A stretch of DNA of 64,000 bases from an uncultured Saprospiraceae bacterium. Lineage in GTDB: Bacteria > Bacteroidota > Bacteroidia > Chitinophagales > Saprospiraceae. The notes beneath the pieces were generated by a model. The model made no database searches, was not told the DNA's origin, and saw only the letters and a program-made list of their open reading frames with translations. Below are positions 33,396 through 42,344 of this stretch, piece by piece. Where the stretch lies: assembly GCA_937981555.1 (NCBI GenBank), contig CALJOK010000029.1:62001-126000 (forward strand), read 5' to 3'. Position numbers and translations under genes: made by a program. Position 1 is the first letter of the stretch. Each line of letters starts with the position of its first letter.

Positions 33396-34211
33396 ATGTT
33401 AAACCAAATACCAAAAATTAAATATTTAGATCGCAATCATTTTTTTTTAATAGCTGGGCCTTGTGCAATTGAAAGCCGAGAAATGGCATTTGAAATAGCG
33501 GAGAAAGTAAGTGGAATTTGTGATCGATTAGAGATTCCATATATATTTAAAGGATCGTATCGAAAAGCGAATCGATCAAGATTAGATTCATTTACAGGTA
33601 TAGGAGATGAGAAAGCGTTAAATATTTTGAAAGAAATAGGGGAGAAGCTTGATTTGCCTGTCACGACTGATATACATACAGAGGAAGAAGCAGCAACGGC
33701 TGCTCAATATGTTGACATCCTTCAAATTCCTGCTTTTTTGTGTCGACAAACTAATTTGTTAGTTGCTGCAGCAAAAACTGGAAAAATTGTCAACATCAAA
33801 AAAGGACAATTTGTAAGTTCTGATGCGATGAAATTTGCAATGGATAAAGTGGTTCAATCAGGTAATGATAAAGTTTGGTTGACAGAGCGAGGAACGACTT
33901 TCGGTTATCAAGATTTGGTTGTTGATTTTCGAGGAATCCCTCAGATGCAAAGTTTTGGAGCGCCGGTGGTTTTGGATTGTACTCATTCTTTGCAGCAACC
34001 TAATCAAGCAAGCGGAGTTACAGGTGGAAAACCTGCTTTGATAGAAACCATTGCAAAAGCTGGTATTGCTGTAGGAGCGGATGGATTATTTATCGAAACT
34101 CATCCACAACCCTCTGAGGCTCAATCAGATGGAGCAAATATGTTGCCTCTTGACCGTTTGGAGGTTATGTTAGAAAAGTTATTAAAAATTAGGCAATCTT
34201 TAAGTTTTTAA
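33396..34211 (+). CDS. kdsA: 3-deoxy-8-phosphooctulonate synthase, metal-dependent type
   Basis: 271 residues. Condenses phosphoenolpyruvate with arabinose 5-phosphate to give KDO 8-phosphate for lipopolysaccharide. Motifs are HFFLIAGPCAIESREMA, FKGSYRKANRSRLDSFTGIG, TDIHTEEEA, NIKKGQF, LTERGTTFGYQDLVVD, CTHSLQQPNQASGVTGG and FIETHPQPSEAQSDGANMLPL. Cys23 in AGPCAIES, with downstream His, Glu and Asp ligands, matches the metal-requiring class; the E. coli-type enzyme has Asn there. It is the only LPS core-precursor gene in the window. Confidence 0.95.
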   Translation: MLNQIPKIKYLDRNHFFLIAGPCAIESREMAFEIAEKVSGICDRLEIPYIFKGSYRKANRSRLDSFTGIGDEKALNILKEIGEKLDLPVTTDIHTEEEAATAAQYVDILQIPAFLCRQTNLLVAAAKTGKIVNIKKGQFVSSDAMKFAMDKVVQSGNDKVWLTERGTTFGYQDLVVDFRGIPQMQSFGAPVVLDCTHSLQQPNQASGVTGGKPALIETIAKAGIAVGADGLFIETHPQPSEAQSDGANMLPLDRLEVMLEKLLKIRQSLSF

Positions 34212-34288
34212 GAATTTAATTTTGCTAAAATTTGACATTACGTAATATTAAGCTTAAATTAAAATTAAATCATCAAAACACATTTATT

Positions 34289-34735
34289 ATGAAAACACTA
34301 AGAATTTTTACGACAGTATTGTTAGCAATAATGATTGCAAACACAGCAGTAGCACAGCAAGCAGAAAAGATTTTAGTAAAATCATTTAACCTAAAAGGCA
34401 CTTCAATTGTGTTGATGGATGTAGATGGAAATGTGGAAGTGAAGGAACATAAAGGTGATATTATTCGAGTTCAAATGGCAATTGAATTAACAAATGGAAC
34501 ATCTTCTATTTTATGTTCATTGATTAAAGCCAAAAGATACAACTTGATTGGTACTGTGGTTGATGATCAATTTGTGTTAAATATGCCAAGCTTAGAAAAG
34601 CAAGTTAAAGTGGGAGGAAGAGAATTAACTGAAAGAATTTCATATACCGTTTTTGCACCTGCAGATGTATTGGTAAAATTATCAAATGAATCTTCAGCGA
34701 ATAAAACGGATGATAAAGATTCGTCTGAATTATAA
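34289..34735 (+). CDS. Small secreted protein, paralogue of 34869 gene
   Basis: 148 residues from the ATG at 34289; a longer upstream frame starts before a clear signal peptide and is rejected. Signal peptide about residues 1-22 ends AVAQ. The mature part starts QQAEKILVKSFNLKGTSIVLMDVDGNVEVKEHKGDIIRVQMAIEL, a beta pattern like DUF4097-type adhesin/repeat proteins. The tail is Ser/Asp-rich. It aligns visibly with the next gene (SFNL...VDGNVEVKEHKGD...IIRVQMAIEL versus TFEL...FDEFEVEEWSSNN...IMIVTSVTLE). No function is known. Confidence 0.75.
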   Translation: MKTLRIFTTVLLAIMIANTAVAQQAEKILVKSFNLKGTSIVLMDVDGNVEVKEHKGDIIRVQMAIELTNGTSSILCSLIKAKRYNLIGTVVDDQFVLNMPSLEKQVKVGGRELTERISYTVFAPADVLVKLSNESSANKTDDKDSSEL

Positions 34736-34756
34736 CATCATCGTTTAATCTTCGTT

Positions 34757-34803
34757 TTAGAAGGGTATGACATTTAGTTAAATAAGTGTTATACCCTTTT
34801 TCT
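34757..34803 (+). terminator. Rho-independent terminator
   Basis: AAGGGTATGAC pairs with GTTATACCCTT across a loop of about 17 bases, followed by TTTTCTTTT. It separates the two paralogous secreted-protein genes. Confidence 0.75.
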
Positions 34804-34868
34804 TTTGTTACAATTAGACTATTTTGGAGTCAAATTTGTACAACAACACTTTGATAAACTAACATTTT

Positions 34869-35306
34869 ATGAAACATATAGTCGCCTTATTATTAATATC
34901 TATAGCATTCTTAGGTAATGCTCAAGTCAAAAAAACACTTCATCAAACCTTCGAGTTGTCTGATGAGAATACAGAGGTAGCTCTTGATATCTTTGATGAG
35001 TTTGAAGTGGAGGAATGGTCAAGTAATAATATTATGATCGTTACTTCTGTAACATTAGAAAGTGGTATCCAGCATGTCTTAGATTATTATGTCCGTGTAG
35101 GCAGGTATGATGTTGAAAAATCAGGTGAAGAAACTTCATTGGCCTTGACATCAAAAGATAAAGTAAGAAAAGGAATGAAATATAAAGATGCTATGATTTA
35201 TGAAATAGTGAAAATGAAATTATTTATTCCTGAAGGTTACGAATTACAAGGTAAAAATCGATTAATCAAAAAAGCAGAAGAAACTGCTTCAACGGATGAT
35301 CATTAA
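34869..35306 (+). CDS. Small secreted protein, paralogue of 34289 gene
   Basis: 145 residues with a signal peptide (about residues 1-18, ending GNAQ). The mature sequence VKKTLHQTFELSDENTEVALDIFDEFEVEEWSSNNIMIVTSVTLESGIQHVLDYYVRVGRYDV parallels the upstream gene in strand order and length. A charged C-terminal segment ends EETASTDDH. This looks like a tandem duplication that has diverged. A terminator lies on each side, so each copy is its own transcription unit. Role unknown. Confidence 0.75.
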   Translation: MKHIVALLLISIAFLGNAQVKKTLHQTFELSDENTEVALDIFDEFEVEEWSSNNIMIVTSVTLESGIQHVLDYYVRVGRYDVEKSGEETSLALTSKDKVRKGMKYKDAMIYEIVKMKLFIPEGYELQGKNRLIKKAEETASTDDH

Positions 35307-35322
35307 TTGAAATAAATTTTAC

Positions 35323-35367
35323 AAAAAAAAGCATCTTGCGAATTGTTCGCAAGATGCTTTTTTTGTT
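35323..35367 (+). terminator. Rho-independent terminator
   Basis: AAAAAGCATCTTGCGAATTG and TTCGCAAGATGCTTTTTTT form a strong stem about 20 bases past the stop. Confidence 0.9.
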
Positions 35368-35454
35368 ATTTTGAAATATTAAAGTTATTTGAGATTATTC
35401 TAGCAAATTGAGAGATAATCTTAAACTACTTAAGTTAACCAACCTTAAAAAATT

Positions 35455-35928
35455 ATGAAAGTGATTATATTTTATTCCTGCGTTTTTAGTTTTATCGCAT
35501 TATTTGAAAGTTGTCTAAGTACTTCTCCTTCGGAAGAATTTATTCAACAATCAACTGATAATTATTATGAAGAAACTCCAAAGGGTACATTGATGTATGA
35601 CTTTTCAGATAATGAGACTTTTGACTCATTTATAGAAAAATTTTCTTTGGATAGTTTGTTTCAAGAGAGTAGAGTAGTATTTCCGCTCAAGAAAAAATAC
35701 TTGAATGATAATTTAAAGGAAGTAGAAAAATTAGTGGAAGCAGCAGATTGGTGGAGGCTAGTTTTAGAAGCAACGGATAATTATTCCATGCGATATTTTG
35801 AAAACGAAAAAGTGAATCAAGGTGTGGTGGAATTTAAAGGAATTGAAAATGGGATAAGTATTACTTATATTTTTGAGTTGAAAAATGGTGAATGGTTTTT
35901 AGTTGAGATGAAAGATTTATCGAGCTAG
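35455..35928 (+). CDS. Putative lipoprotein of unknown function
   Basis: 157 residues. The hydrophobic N-terminus ends ALFESC, a relaxed lipobox with Cys20. The mature part is acidic and mixed helix/strand (EETPKGTLMYDFSDNETFDSFIEKFSLDSLF) and ends in IENGISITYIFELKNGEWFLVEMKDLSS, a strand pair resembling the end of a small cystatin-like or NTF2-like fold. No family is recognised. It lies 53 bases before the flavoprotein gene. Confidence 0.6.
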   Translation: MKVIIFYSCVFSFIALFESCLSTSPSEEFIQQSTDNYYEETPKGTLMYDFSDNETFDSFIEKFSLDSLFQESRVVFPLKKKYLNDNLKEVEKLVEAADWWRLVLEATDNYSMRYFENEKVNQGVVEFKGIENGISITYIFELKNGEWFLVEMKDLSS

Positions 35929-35981
35929 AAAATAGAATAAAGTATTGAAAATAAGTCTGTTATAATCGTTAGATATAATAA

Positions 35982-37289
35982 ATGAACTACCAAATACCTT
36001 CCAGTAATTTCCTCGGAAAATCCTTCGATGCGAAAAAAACGTACACCGTCATAGGTGCCGGAATCAGCGGGCTATTACTTGGTTACCAATTAAAAAAGGC
36101 GAAAGTTCCTTTCAAAATAGTAGAGCAAAATAACTTCGGTGGAGGTATCTTGCAAAGTGTTCAAACTGATTTTGGATTAGTTGAGAAGGCAGCCAATGGT
36201 TTTGTTTGGTGCAAAGAAATTCAAGCGATTAGTGATGATTTAAAATTAGAGATTTTACCTCCCAAGTCCACTTCCAAAGCAAGGTATATAGTCAAGAATA
36301 AAGAACTTCGTCGGATTCCTCTTTCCTTTTTTGATGCGATGAGATTAGTCAGAACTTTCACCAAAAAGCAAGCTGGTACTTTTGAAACCCTCGAAGATTT
36401 TGGACATTATTTTTTAGGAGAAAAATTAACTGCTCAAGTTTTAGAACCGGCCTTTCAAGGAATTTATGGAGCTCCTGCTGCTCAATTAAGTTTTCCTGGA
36501 GCAATGACTCAACTCGCCAATGCTTTTAATGAAGTGAACTATTTGCGTCCTGCGTTTAAAAAAATGCGTGGCAACTCAACCCCTTTTGAAAGGAAAAAAC
36601 GCTCTGCAGGAACGCATGGATTTAAAAATGGAATGGGGGAATTCACCCAAAGACTTACCGAATATTTACAAAAAGAAATAGAGTGGAATGTCGATGGTCA
36701 AACCTTAATGGATGAAAAAGAACATTTAATTCTTACAACACCTGCCTATACTTCTAAACATTTTTTCAAAAATAAAGAGGAAAAGATGTTTCAGAACCTT
36801 GATTTGGTGAAATATAATTCCATGATTTCTGCCACTTTATTTTTCCCTAAAACAGCTTTTGAAAAATTTAAGGAGGGATTTGGTTGTTTGATTCCACAAA
36901 AGGAAGGACTTAATATTTTAGGTGTTTTATTTAATTCTTGCATTTTTAATCATCGAGTAAAAAACGAAAACTTGATCAGTTTGACTTGCCTATTGAGAGA
37001 TGATTCTGTGAATAAAGAATGGCTTGGTCAGGACGACAGTCATGTTAAGAGTTTGATAATCAATGATTTAAATATATTGTTTGGTGTAAAGCAAGATCCA
37101 TTGGAAGTGGTCATTACTAAGTGGGCAAACGGAATTCCACTTTACAGTCCTACTCTTTATCAGAGTTGGTTTTCGATGGATAAAATATTAAAAGAACAAT
37201 TTCCCAATCGAAATTTATTTGGAAATTACACAGGAGAGATTTCTGTGAGAGCTTTGGCACAATCTTCACATACCTTAATTAGGAAATAA
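35982..37289 (+). CDS. FAD-dependent protoporphyrinogen-oxidase-like enzyme
   Basis: 435 residues. The dinucleotide-binding motif YTVIGAGISGLLLGYQLKKAKVPFKIVEQ lies near residue 20, then the family segment LEPAFQGIYGAPAAQLSFPGAMTQL, and a C-terminal FAD part with LFGNYTGEISVRALAQSSHTLIRK. It resembles HemY/HemG-type protoporphyrinogen or coproporphyrinogen oxidases and other amine-oxidase-family enzymes. No other heme gene is near, so the substrate is uncertain. The soluble, relatively short form fits a cytoplasmic flavoprotein. Confidence 0.72.
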   Translation: MNYQIPSSNFLGKSFDAKKTYTVIGAGISGLLLGYQLKKAKVPFKIVEQNNFGGGILQSVQTDFGLVEKAANGFVWCKEIQAISDDLKLEILPPKSTSKARYIVKNKELRRIPLSFFDAMRLVRTFTKKQAGTFETLEDFGHYFLGEKLTAQVLEPAFQGIYGAPAAQLSFPGAMTQLANAFNEVNYLRPAFKKMRGNSTPFERKKRSAGTHGFKNGMGEFTQRLTEYLQKEIEWNVDGQTLMDEKEHLILTTPAYTSKHFFKNKEEKMFQNLDLVKYNSMISATLFFPKTAFEKFKEGFGCLIPQKEGLNILGVLFNSCIFNHRVKNENLISLTCLLRDDSVNKEWLGQDDSHVKSLIINDLNILFGVKQDPLEVVITKWANGIPLYSPTLYQSWFSMDKILKEQFPNRNLFGNYTGEISVRALAQSSHTLIRK

Positions 37290-37435
37290 ACTAGCTGTAC
37301 GTATTTACTTTTTGCCCAAAAGAAATTATCTTATGATAGTAAAGTAATCACTTCTATTATCAAGTTTCGCCCTGTAGATTAATTTAGTATTTCCTCTTCA
37401 TTTACGAATCTTCCCCTCGAAATGAACTTACAACT

Positions 37436-40400
37436 ATGCAATTTCCAAAACTTAAATTAGCACTTGTTGCATTTTTTATCTTCTTCTCTTTTTTTCAATC
37501 CAATGGTCAATCGACTGGTTGGGATTTACTTCGTGAAAATCAATTGTTGGCAGCTAAGGCAAAATTTGTAAATGTATTGTTGCAAAATTCTCAAGATGAA
37601 GATGCATTGTGTGGAATGTTGTTTATTTCGGAAGTTTTACAAGACCAATTGAATTATAAAAAATACGCCAATCAATTAATTGAAGCGACCTGGAGTAATG
37701 AAAATTTTGGGTTGTTTAAACATTTATACCAAGGTTCTCCTGACCAAATATTAACTAATAATCTTGACCCATCTTTTCAATTTACAGCAACTTTAGCAAA
37801 AGCTGAAATTCAATTTAAAAATAGAAAATTTGAAAAAAGTTTAGCGACGATTCAGTCGGTGACTCAGAATTTTAATTGGAGTGTGATTGGTGCTTTTGAA
37901 AATATTTCAGGAAGTGGACATATCGAGCAGCAACCATTGGAAATTGAAAGTTTTAAACCCAACAGAATTTATAAGAATGAGAATGGTTTAAAAATGAAAT
38001 GGGTACAACGAATGGAAAGCGCGCCTAATGGTGAAATTAATTTCAATGAAAATTTAGCTTACCAACGGCATGGAACTTATTATGCCAATACTTTTTTGAC
38101 TTTGGAAAAAGATCAAACGGTTCAGCTCCGAATCGGTCGGACAACACCGATGAAGATTTGGTTAGATGATGATTTAATTTTTGATAAAAAAGATAATTTA
38201 AAATATTGGAGAGATGGAGAAATTATAGAATTGACTTTGAAAAAAGGAATGCATAGAGTCCTCGTAAAAGCTTCGACTTATGTGGAAGATGGAAGTAAAA
38301 GTAAATTATATTTGAGTTTCAATGACCAATATGATGAAGGAAAAATTAATTCAAATTTTGATGAAAATTTTCATGGAAGTTCTTTAAAAAGTAAAAGTTA
38401 TAAAAACCGAGGAAATCAAATTGCCAAGTTTGCTTTGCGATTGACAGATACGGATGGAAAGATAATAGAAAATATAGCAAGTGATTTTTTCGGGAAAAAT
38501 ATAACCCAAAAATACGAACCGAAATTGATTGAAAAGCAATGGGTAAAACTACTCCAAAATAAAATTGAAAATGATTCGACGGATTGGAAAAATTATTATT
38601 TGTTAGCAAAAATGTTCTTGTTGATGGAGTTGCCGGAAGAAGGGGAGGAGTGGTTTTTTTACAAAATGAAAACTCATGAAGATGAATTTTATTTTAAATT
38701 TTTATTTGCAAAAATACTAGCTGCCAACGATAAAGGGGAATTAGCAGAAGCTATGTTGAGTGATGTTAGTTTGACTGAAACGCCTGTAATTGCAAGGCTA
38801 ATTAGCCAGTTAGAAAAAGTAGATCGAAAAAATGATGTAGCCAATTATCACTCAAGAGTGATGCAAATATTAAACTTTTCACCAACGCATAAGGATGCTT
38901 TGATGGCATATTTGAATTGGTTAAAGGAACATGGAAAAGAAGGAGAACAAAAAGATTTTGTTCGAAAGTTTTTGGCAGATTATCCTAATTCTGATTACCG
39001 AGATTTATTCTTAAAATATTTGACTCTGAATAAAAATGGAGAGGTAGATTATGAGAGTGAAGAAAAAAAACAAATGGAAAAGAAGGGAATCGCAGCCATA
39101 GAAAAGATAAAGTTTCAATTTAATGAATATGATTATTTGAATGCAATTGCTTTCTACAAAGAAAAGAAACTGGACAAAAAAGTATTTAAATTATATGATG
39201 ATTTGATTGAAATGTTGCCTTACCGATCTTATTATTTGAAAGAAAAAGCGGAGTTTTTAATGGAACAAAAACGATGGAATGAAGCGCTTTCTTTGTTTGA
39301 AAAGATGTTAATACTAAATCCATTTCATTCCCGGACGATGGAAAAAATAGGGGATATATATTTGGAAAAGAAGGAGGAGGATATTGCTATAAATTATTTT
39401 CAATCTGCAAAAGAAATAGATTTAGCTACTCAAAAAGGAAATTATGTGCTCAATAGATTGCGGAAAAAAGTAGATAGAATAGCAGGTTTGGAATCGCCAA
39501 AAAAATATTTCAAAGATGTTATAACAGTACAATTACAAAAAGATAAAGGCTGGGAAAAGAAATATCAGAATGCAGAATCTTTGATATTGATGTATAATGT
39601 ACAAGCGACATTGAATGAAGAGAATCGGTTGAATTACCATCAAAAATTATGGATAAAAATATTAAATTCAGCAGGGGTTAATTATTGGACAGAAGCTGAT
39701 TTTAGTTTTCTGGGAGAGATCGGGAAAGTGAAAGTAATTAAAGAAGATGGTTCTGAAGTGACGCCTTCTCGAAATTGGAATCTTGTGGTTTTTCAAAATT
39801 TGCAACCTGGAGATTTGATTGAGATTGAAGGTTTTTCGAATGGAGATATGACTCGCGAGATTCCTAACGAAATGTATCACATGGCTTGGTTGTCGATGGA
39901 AGTTCCGATTTATAAAAGTGTTTTTGAAATAGTTCTACCGAAGGAAAAAACGCTTAATTATGTTGGTAATAAAGTGAGTAATGAACCTGAAATCCGAGAA
40001 GAGGATGAGATGGAAATTTATACTTGGGAAAATCATGATACGCCTAAGAATGAACATGAAGAGGCTGTATTGGACAAAATGGATAAGTTCGCTTGGCTGA
40101 TGTTGAGCACTCAATCTGATTGGAAAAAAGTAGTCAAATGGTACGAGCGAAAAACTTATCGCAGACTCGAAGCAAACTATGAAGTCAAAAGTCAGTTGGC
40201 GAAAATAGTTAACGATGAAATGACCGATGAAGAGAAAGTGAGAGCCATTTACAATTATTTGACAACTGGGATTACTTATTCTCATGTGTCTTTTTTGAAT
40301 TCGAATTATGTTCCCAAAAAACCTTCTAAAACTATCTGTGGAGGAATTGGTGATTGTAAAGATGTGGCGTCTTTGATGATTTCTATGTTGCGAGAGTTGG

Positions 40401-41326
40401 ACATTGAAGCCTATTATGTTTTAGTTCGAACGAGTGATTTTACGCAGCAGGAATCTCGACCATCGGTGCTGGCATTTGATCATGTAGTCGTTGGTTATCG
40501 ATTGAAAGGGAAGGAGATGAGGTATGTAGATTTGACAACAGATTATTTTTCTAACAATGTACTTCCAAGATTTGATAATAACCAATGGGCACTTCTAATT
40601 AAACCAAATGAGCGTGAATTATTTCGATTGCCGAATGATCAATTAAATGCATTTAAAAATTTTGTAAAAATAAAAACCATTGCTCGAATTGAAGATGAAC
40701 GTAATCTTGAATTGCAAGTGGAAATGGAAACCAAAGGTGTCGTTGCTGGTGAATGGAGAGAAACATTAAATAACAAAACTACTCAAAATGATCACCTTTT
40801 ATTTTTGACAGAAAATTTAGCTTCAGCCGAATTTGACCATTTAAAGATTCAAGATTTCTCTTTCGATTACTTGCAAGACATTGATTCAAGTTTGATGACT
40901 TTTTTGGAATTAAAAGCTTTTCATCATTTAGAAAAGGTGAGTAATTTTCAAATTCTTCAAATTCCAATTTTGCATCCAATCACGACTCGGACTGCTTTGT
41001 TTGGAGAAATGCGACATAATAATTTAGCATTGGGTGAATTATTTAATTTGGCGCCAAGCGAGCAAGTCATTGATTTGCAAATTCCAAATGGCTATGAGTT
41101 GCTTGAAATTCCGAGTGATATTATTTTAGAAAATGAGTTTGGTCGATACCAACTGATTTTTAAAAAGCAACTATCAGGTGTTCAAATTTTGCGGAAATTA
41201 GTTTTTAAACAGCACTTTGTTTCGAGTGATGCATATGCTGGGTTTAAAATATTTTATCTGGAATTGTTGGATGGTGATCGGACGAAGTTGGCAATTCGGA
41301 AACGGAAGAGTTTAGTGCGGCAGTAG
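37436..41326 (+). CDS. Large DUF3857 / transglutaminase-like protein with TPR region
   Basis: 1296 residues. Signal peptide about residues 1-24 (FFQSNGQ). TPR-like helices with tetratrico spacing (for example DFVRKFLADYPNSDYRD and RWNEALSLFEKMLILNPFHSRTMEKIGDIYLEKKEEDIAINYFQSAKEID) occupy the middle. DUF3857 follows (about 700-850). A transglutaminase-like domain (about 940-1060) carries the Cys-His-Asp triad: Cys974 in IGDCKDVASLM, His1016 in AFDHVVVGY, Asp1032 in YVDLTTDYF. It is probably periplasmic or on the cell surface and acts on peptide or protein bonds. The domain is complete, so activity is plausible. Substrate unknown. Confidence 0.85.
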   Translation: MQFPKLKLALVAFFIFFSFFQSNGQSTGWDLLRENQLLAAKAKFVNVLLQNSQDEDALCGMLFISEVLQDQLNYKKYANQLIEATWSNENFGLFKHLYQGSPDQILTNNLDPSFQFTATLAKAEIQFKNRKFEKSLATIQSVTQNFNWSVIGAFENISGSGHIEQQPLEIESFKPNRIYKNENGLKMKWVQRMESAPNGEINFNENLAYQRHGTYYANTFLTLEKDQTVQLRIGRTTPMKIWLDDDLIFDKKDNLKYWRDGEIIELTLKKGMHRVLVKASTYVEDGSKSKLYLSFNDQYDEGKINSNFDENFHGSSLKSKSYKNRGNQIAKFALRLTDTDGKIIENIASDFFGKNITQKYEPKLIEKQWVKLLQNKIENDSTDWKNYYLLAKMFLLMELPEEGEEWFFYKMKTHEDEFYFKFLFAKILAANDKGELAEAMLSDVSLTETPVIARLISQLEKVDRKNDVANYHSRVMQILNFSPTHKDALMAYLNWLKEHGKEGEQKDFVRKFLADYPNSDYRDLFLKYLTLNKNGEVDYESEEKKQMEKKGIAAIEKIKFQFNEYDYLNAIAFYKEKKLDKKVFKLYDDLIEMLPYRSYYLKEKAEFLMEQKRWNEALSLFEKMLILNPFHSRTMEKIGDIYLEKKEEDIAINYFQSAKEIDLATQKGNYVLNRLRKKVDRIAGLESPKKYFKDVITVQLQKDKGWEKKYQNAESLILMYNVQATLNEENRLNYHQKLWIKILNSAGVNYWTEADFSFLGEIGKVKVIKEDGSEVTPSRNWNLVVFQNLQPGDLIEIEGFSNGDMTREIPNEMYHMAWLSMEVPIYKSVFEIVLPKEKTLNYVGNKVSNEPEIREEDEMEIYTWENHDTPKNEHEEAVLDKMDKFAWLMLSTQSDWKKVVKWYERKTYRRLEANYEVKSQLAKIVNDEMTDEEKVRAIYNYLTTGITYSHVSFLNSNYVPKKPSKTICGGIGDCKDVASLMISMLRELDIEAYYVLVRTSDFTQQESRPSVLAFDHVVVGYRLKGKEMRYVDLTTDYFSNNVLPRFDNNQWALLIKPNERELFRLPNDQLNAFKNFVKIKTIARIEDERNLELQVEMETKGVVAGEWRETLNNKTTQNDHLLFLTENLASAEFDHLKIQDFSFDYLQDIDSSLMTFLELKAFHHLEKVSNFQILQIPILHPITTRTALFGEMRHNNLALGELFNLAPSEQVIDLQIPNGYELLEIPSDIILENEFGRYQLIFKKQLSGVQILRKLVFKQHFVSSDAYAGFKIFYLELLDGDRTKLAIRKRKSLVRQ

Positions 41327-41416
41327 TTTTTCTGACCTCAGAATAAAATCATAAACCTTTTCCTACTTCAAATGTTCCATACTTAGTTTTTCAAAATATA
41401 ATAAAATTATAAAACT

Positions 41417-41590
41417 ATGTTTGGACTATTCAAAAAAGACCCAGTCAAAAAATTAGAAAAAGAGTACCTAGCAGTCATGGAAAAAGCGATGATAATCCAA
41501 CGCACAGGTGACCTCAAACACTATGCTCGCCTCATCGAAGAATCAGAAACTATTCAAATGAAAATTCAAGAGTTAAAGAATGGAAAATAA
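41417..41590 (+). CDS. Small DUF6435 / Lacal_2735-like protein
   Basis: 57 residues: MFGLFKKDPVKKLEKEYLAV, then MEKAMIIQRTGDLKHYARLI and a helix ending QELKNGK. The MFGLFKK opening and the amphipathic charged helical hairpin match the small Bacteroidota proteins annotated DUF6435/Lacal_2735. The ORF ends in TAA at 41590 and overlaps the start of the SDR gene by 11 bases, so the two are translationally linked. The function of the family is unknown. Confidence 0.8.
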   Translation: MFGLFKKDPVKKLEKEYLAVMEKAMIIQRTGDLKHYARLIEESETIQMKIQELKNGK

Positions 41591-42278
41591 AAATTACCTA
41601 ATCGTTGGAGGTAGTTATGGTATTGGTTTGGAAGTAGTGAAAACGTTAGCAGAGCAAAATGCAAATGTTTATGTCCTTGCTCGAACGAACGAAAATCTTC
41701 CTGATTCTTCCAACATTCATTTTCAAGAATATGATGTTTTAAGTGATGAAAAAATAGACTTGCCTGATGCATTGCATGGTGTAGTTTACTGTCCAGGAAG
41801 TATCAACTTAAAGCCATTTCGATCTTTAAAGCCAGATGCGTTTCGTGCTGATTTTGAAATTAATGTGGTTGGAGCGGTAAAAATTTTGCAAGCAACGCAA
41901 AGACTTTTGCAAAAAACGGAAAACTCTAGCGTCGTTCTTTTTAGTACGGTTGCCGTTGGTCAAGGGATGCCTTATCATGCATCGGTTGCAGCTTCGAAAG
42001 GAGCAATTGAAGGTTTGACAAAAACGCTTGCGGCAGAATGGGCTCCTAAAGTTAGAGTGAATGGTGTAGCTCCTTCGTTAACTGATACACCACTTGCGGC
42101 TAGATTATTATCTTCTGATGAACGACGAGAAGCATCTGCTCAGCGGCATCCGCTCAAACGAGTCGGAACAGTTTCTGATATTTCAGAAGCAGTTTGTTTT
42201 TTACTTTCTGAAAAAAGTGGATGGATGACAGGACAGATTTTAGGAGTGGATGGAGGGATCTCTGCTTTAAAGGTTTGA
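41580..42278 (+). CDS. SDR-family oxidoreductase with atypical catalytic site
   Basis: 232 residues, Rossmann fold. YLIVGGSYGIGLEVVKTLAEQNANVYVLAR binds NAD(P). Ser122 sits in VVLFSTVAVG, and Lys140 in HASVAASKGAIEG. The tyrosine of the YxxxK motif is missing: Val136 occupies that position, and Tyr132 is four residues away from the expected place. The C-terminal VNGVAPSLTDTPLA and MTGQILGVDGG motifs are normal. It may use another residue, or be a binding protein. It overlaps the small gene before it by 11 bases. Confidence 0.85.
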   Translation: MENKNYLIVGGSYGIGLEVVKTLAEQNANVYVLARTNENLPDSSNIHFQEYDVLSDEKIDLPDALHGVVYCPGSINLKPFRSLKPDAFRADFEINVVGAVKILQATQRLLQKTENSSVVLFSTVAVGQGMPYHASVAASKGAIEGLTKTLAAEWAPKVRVNGVAPSLTDTPLAARLLSSDERREASAQRHPLKRVGTVSDISEAVCFLLSEKSGWMTGQILGVDGGISALKV

Positions 42279-42281
42279 TCT

Positions 42282-42324
42282 AAAAAAAAGAACTTCCAGA
42301 TTTTTAAAATCTGGAAGTTCTAAA
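42282..42324. terminator. Bidirectional terminator between SDR and ppk genes
   Basis: AGAACTTCCAGATTT and AAATCTGGAAGTTCT form a perfect stem, flanked by A and T runs, between convergent stops. Confidence 0.85.
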
Positions 42325-42344
42325 TTATACTATTGTACAAAATA

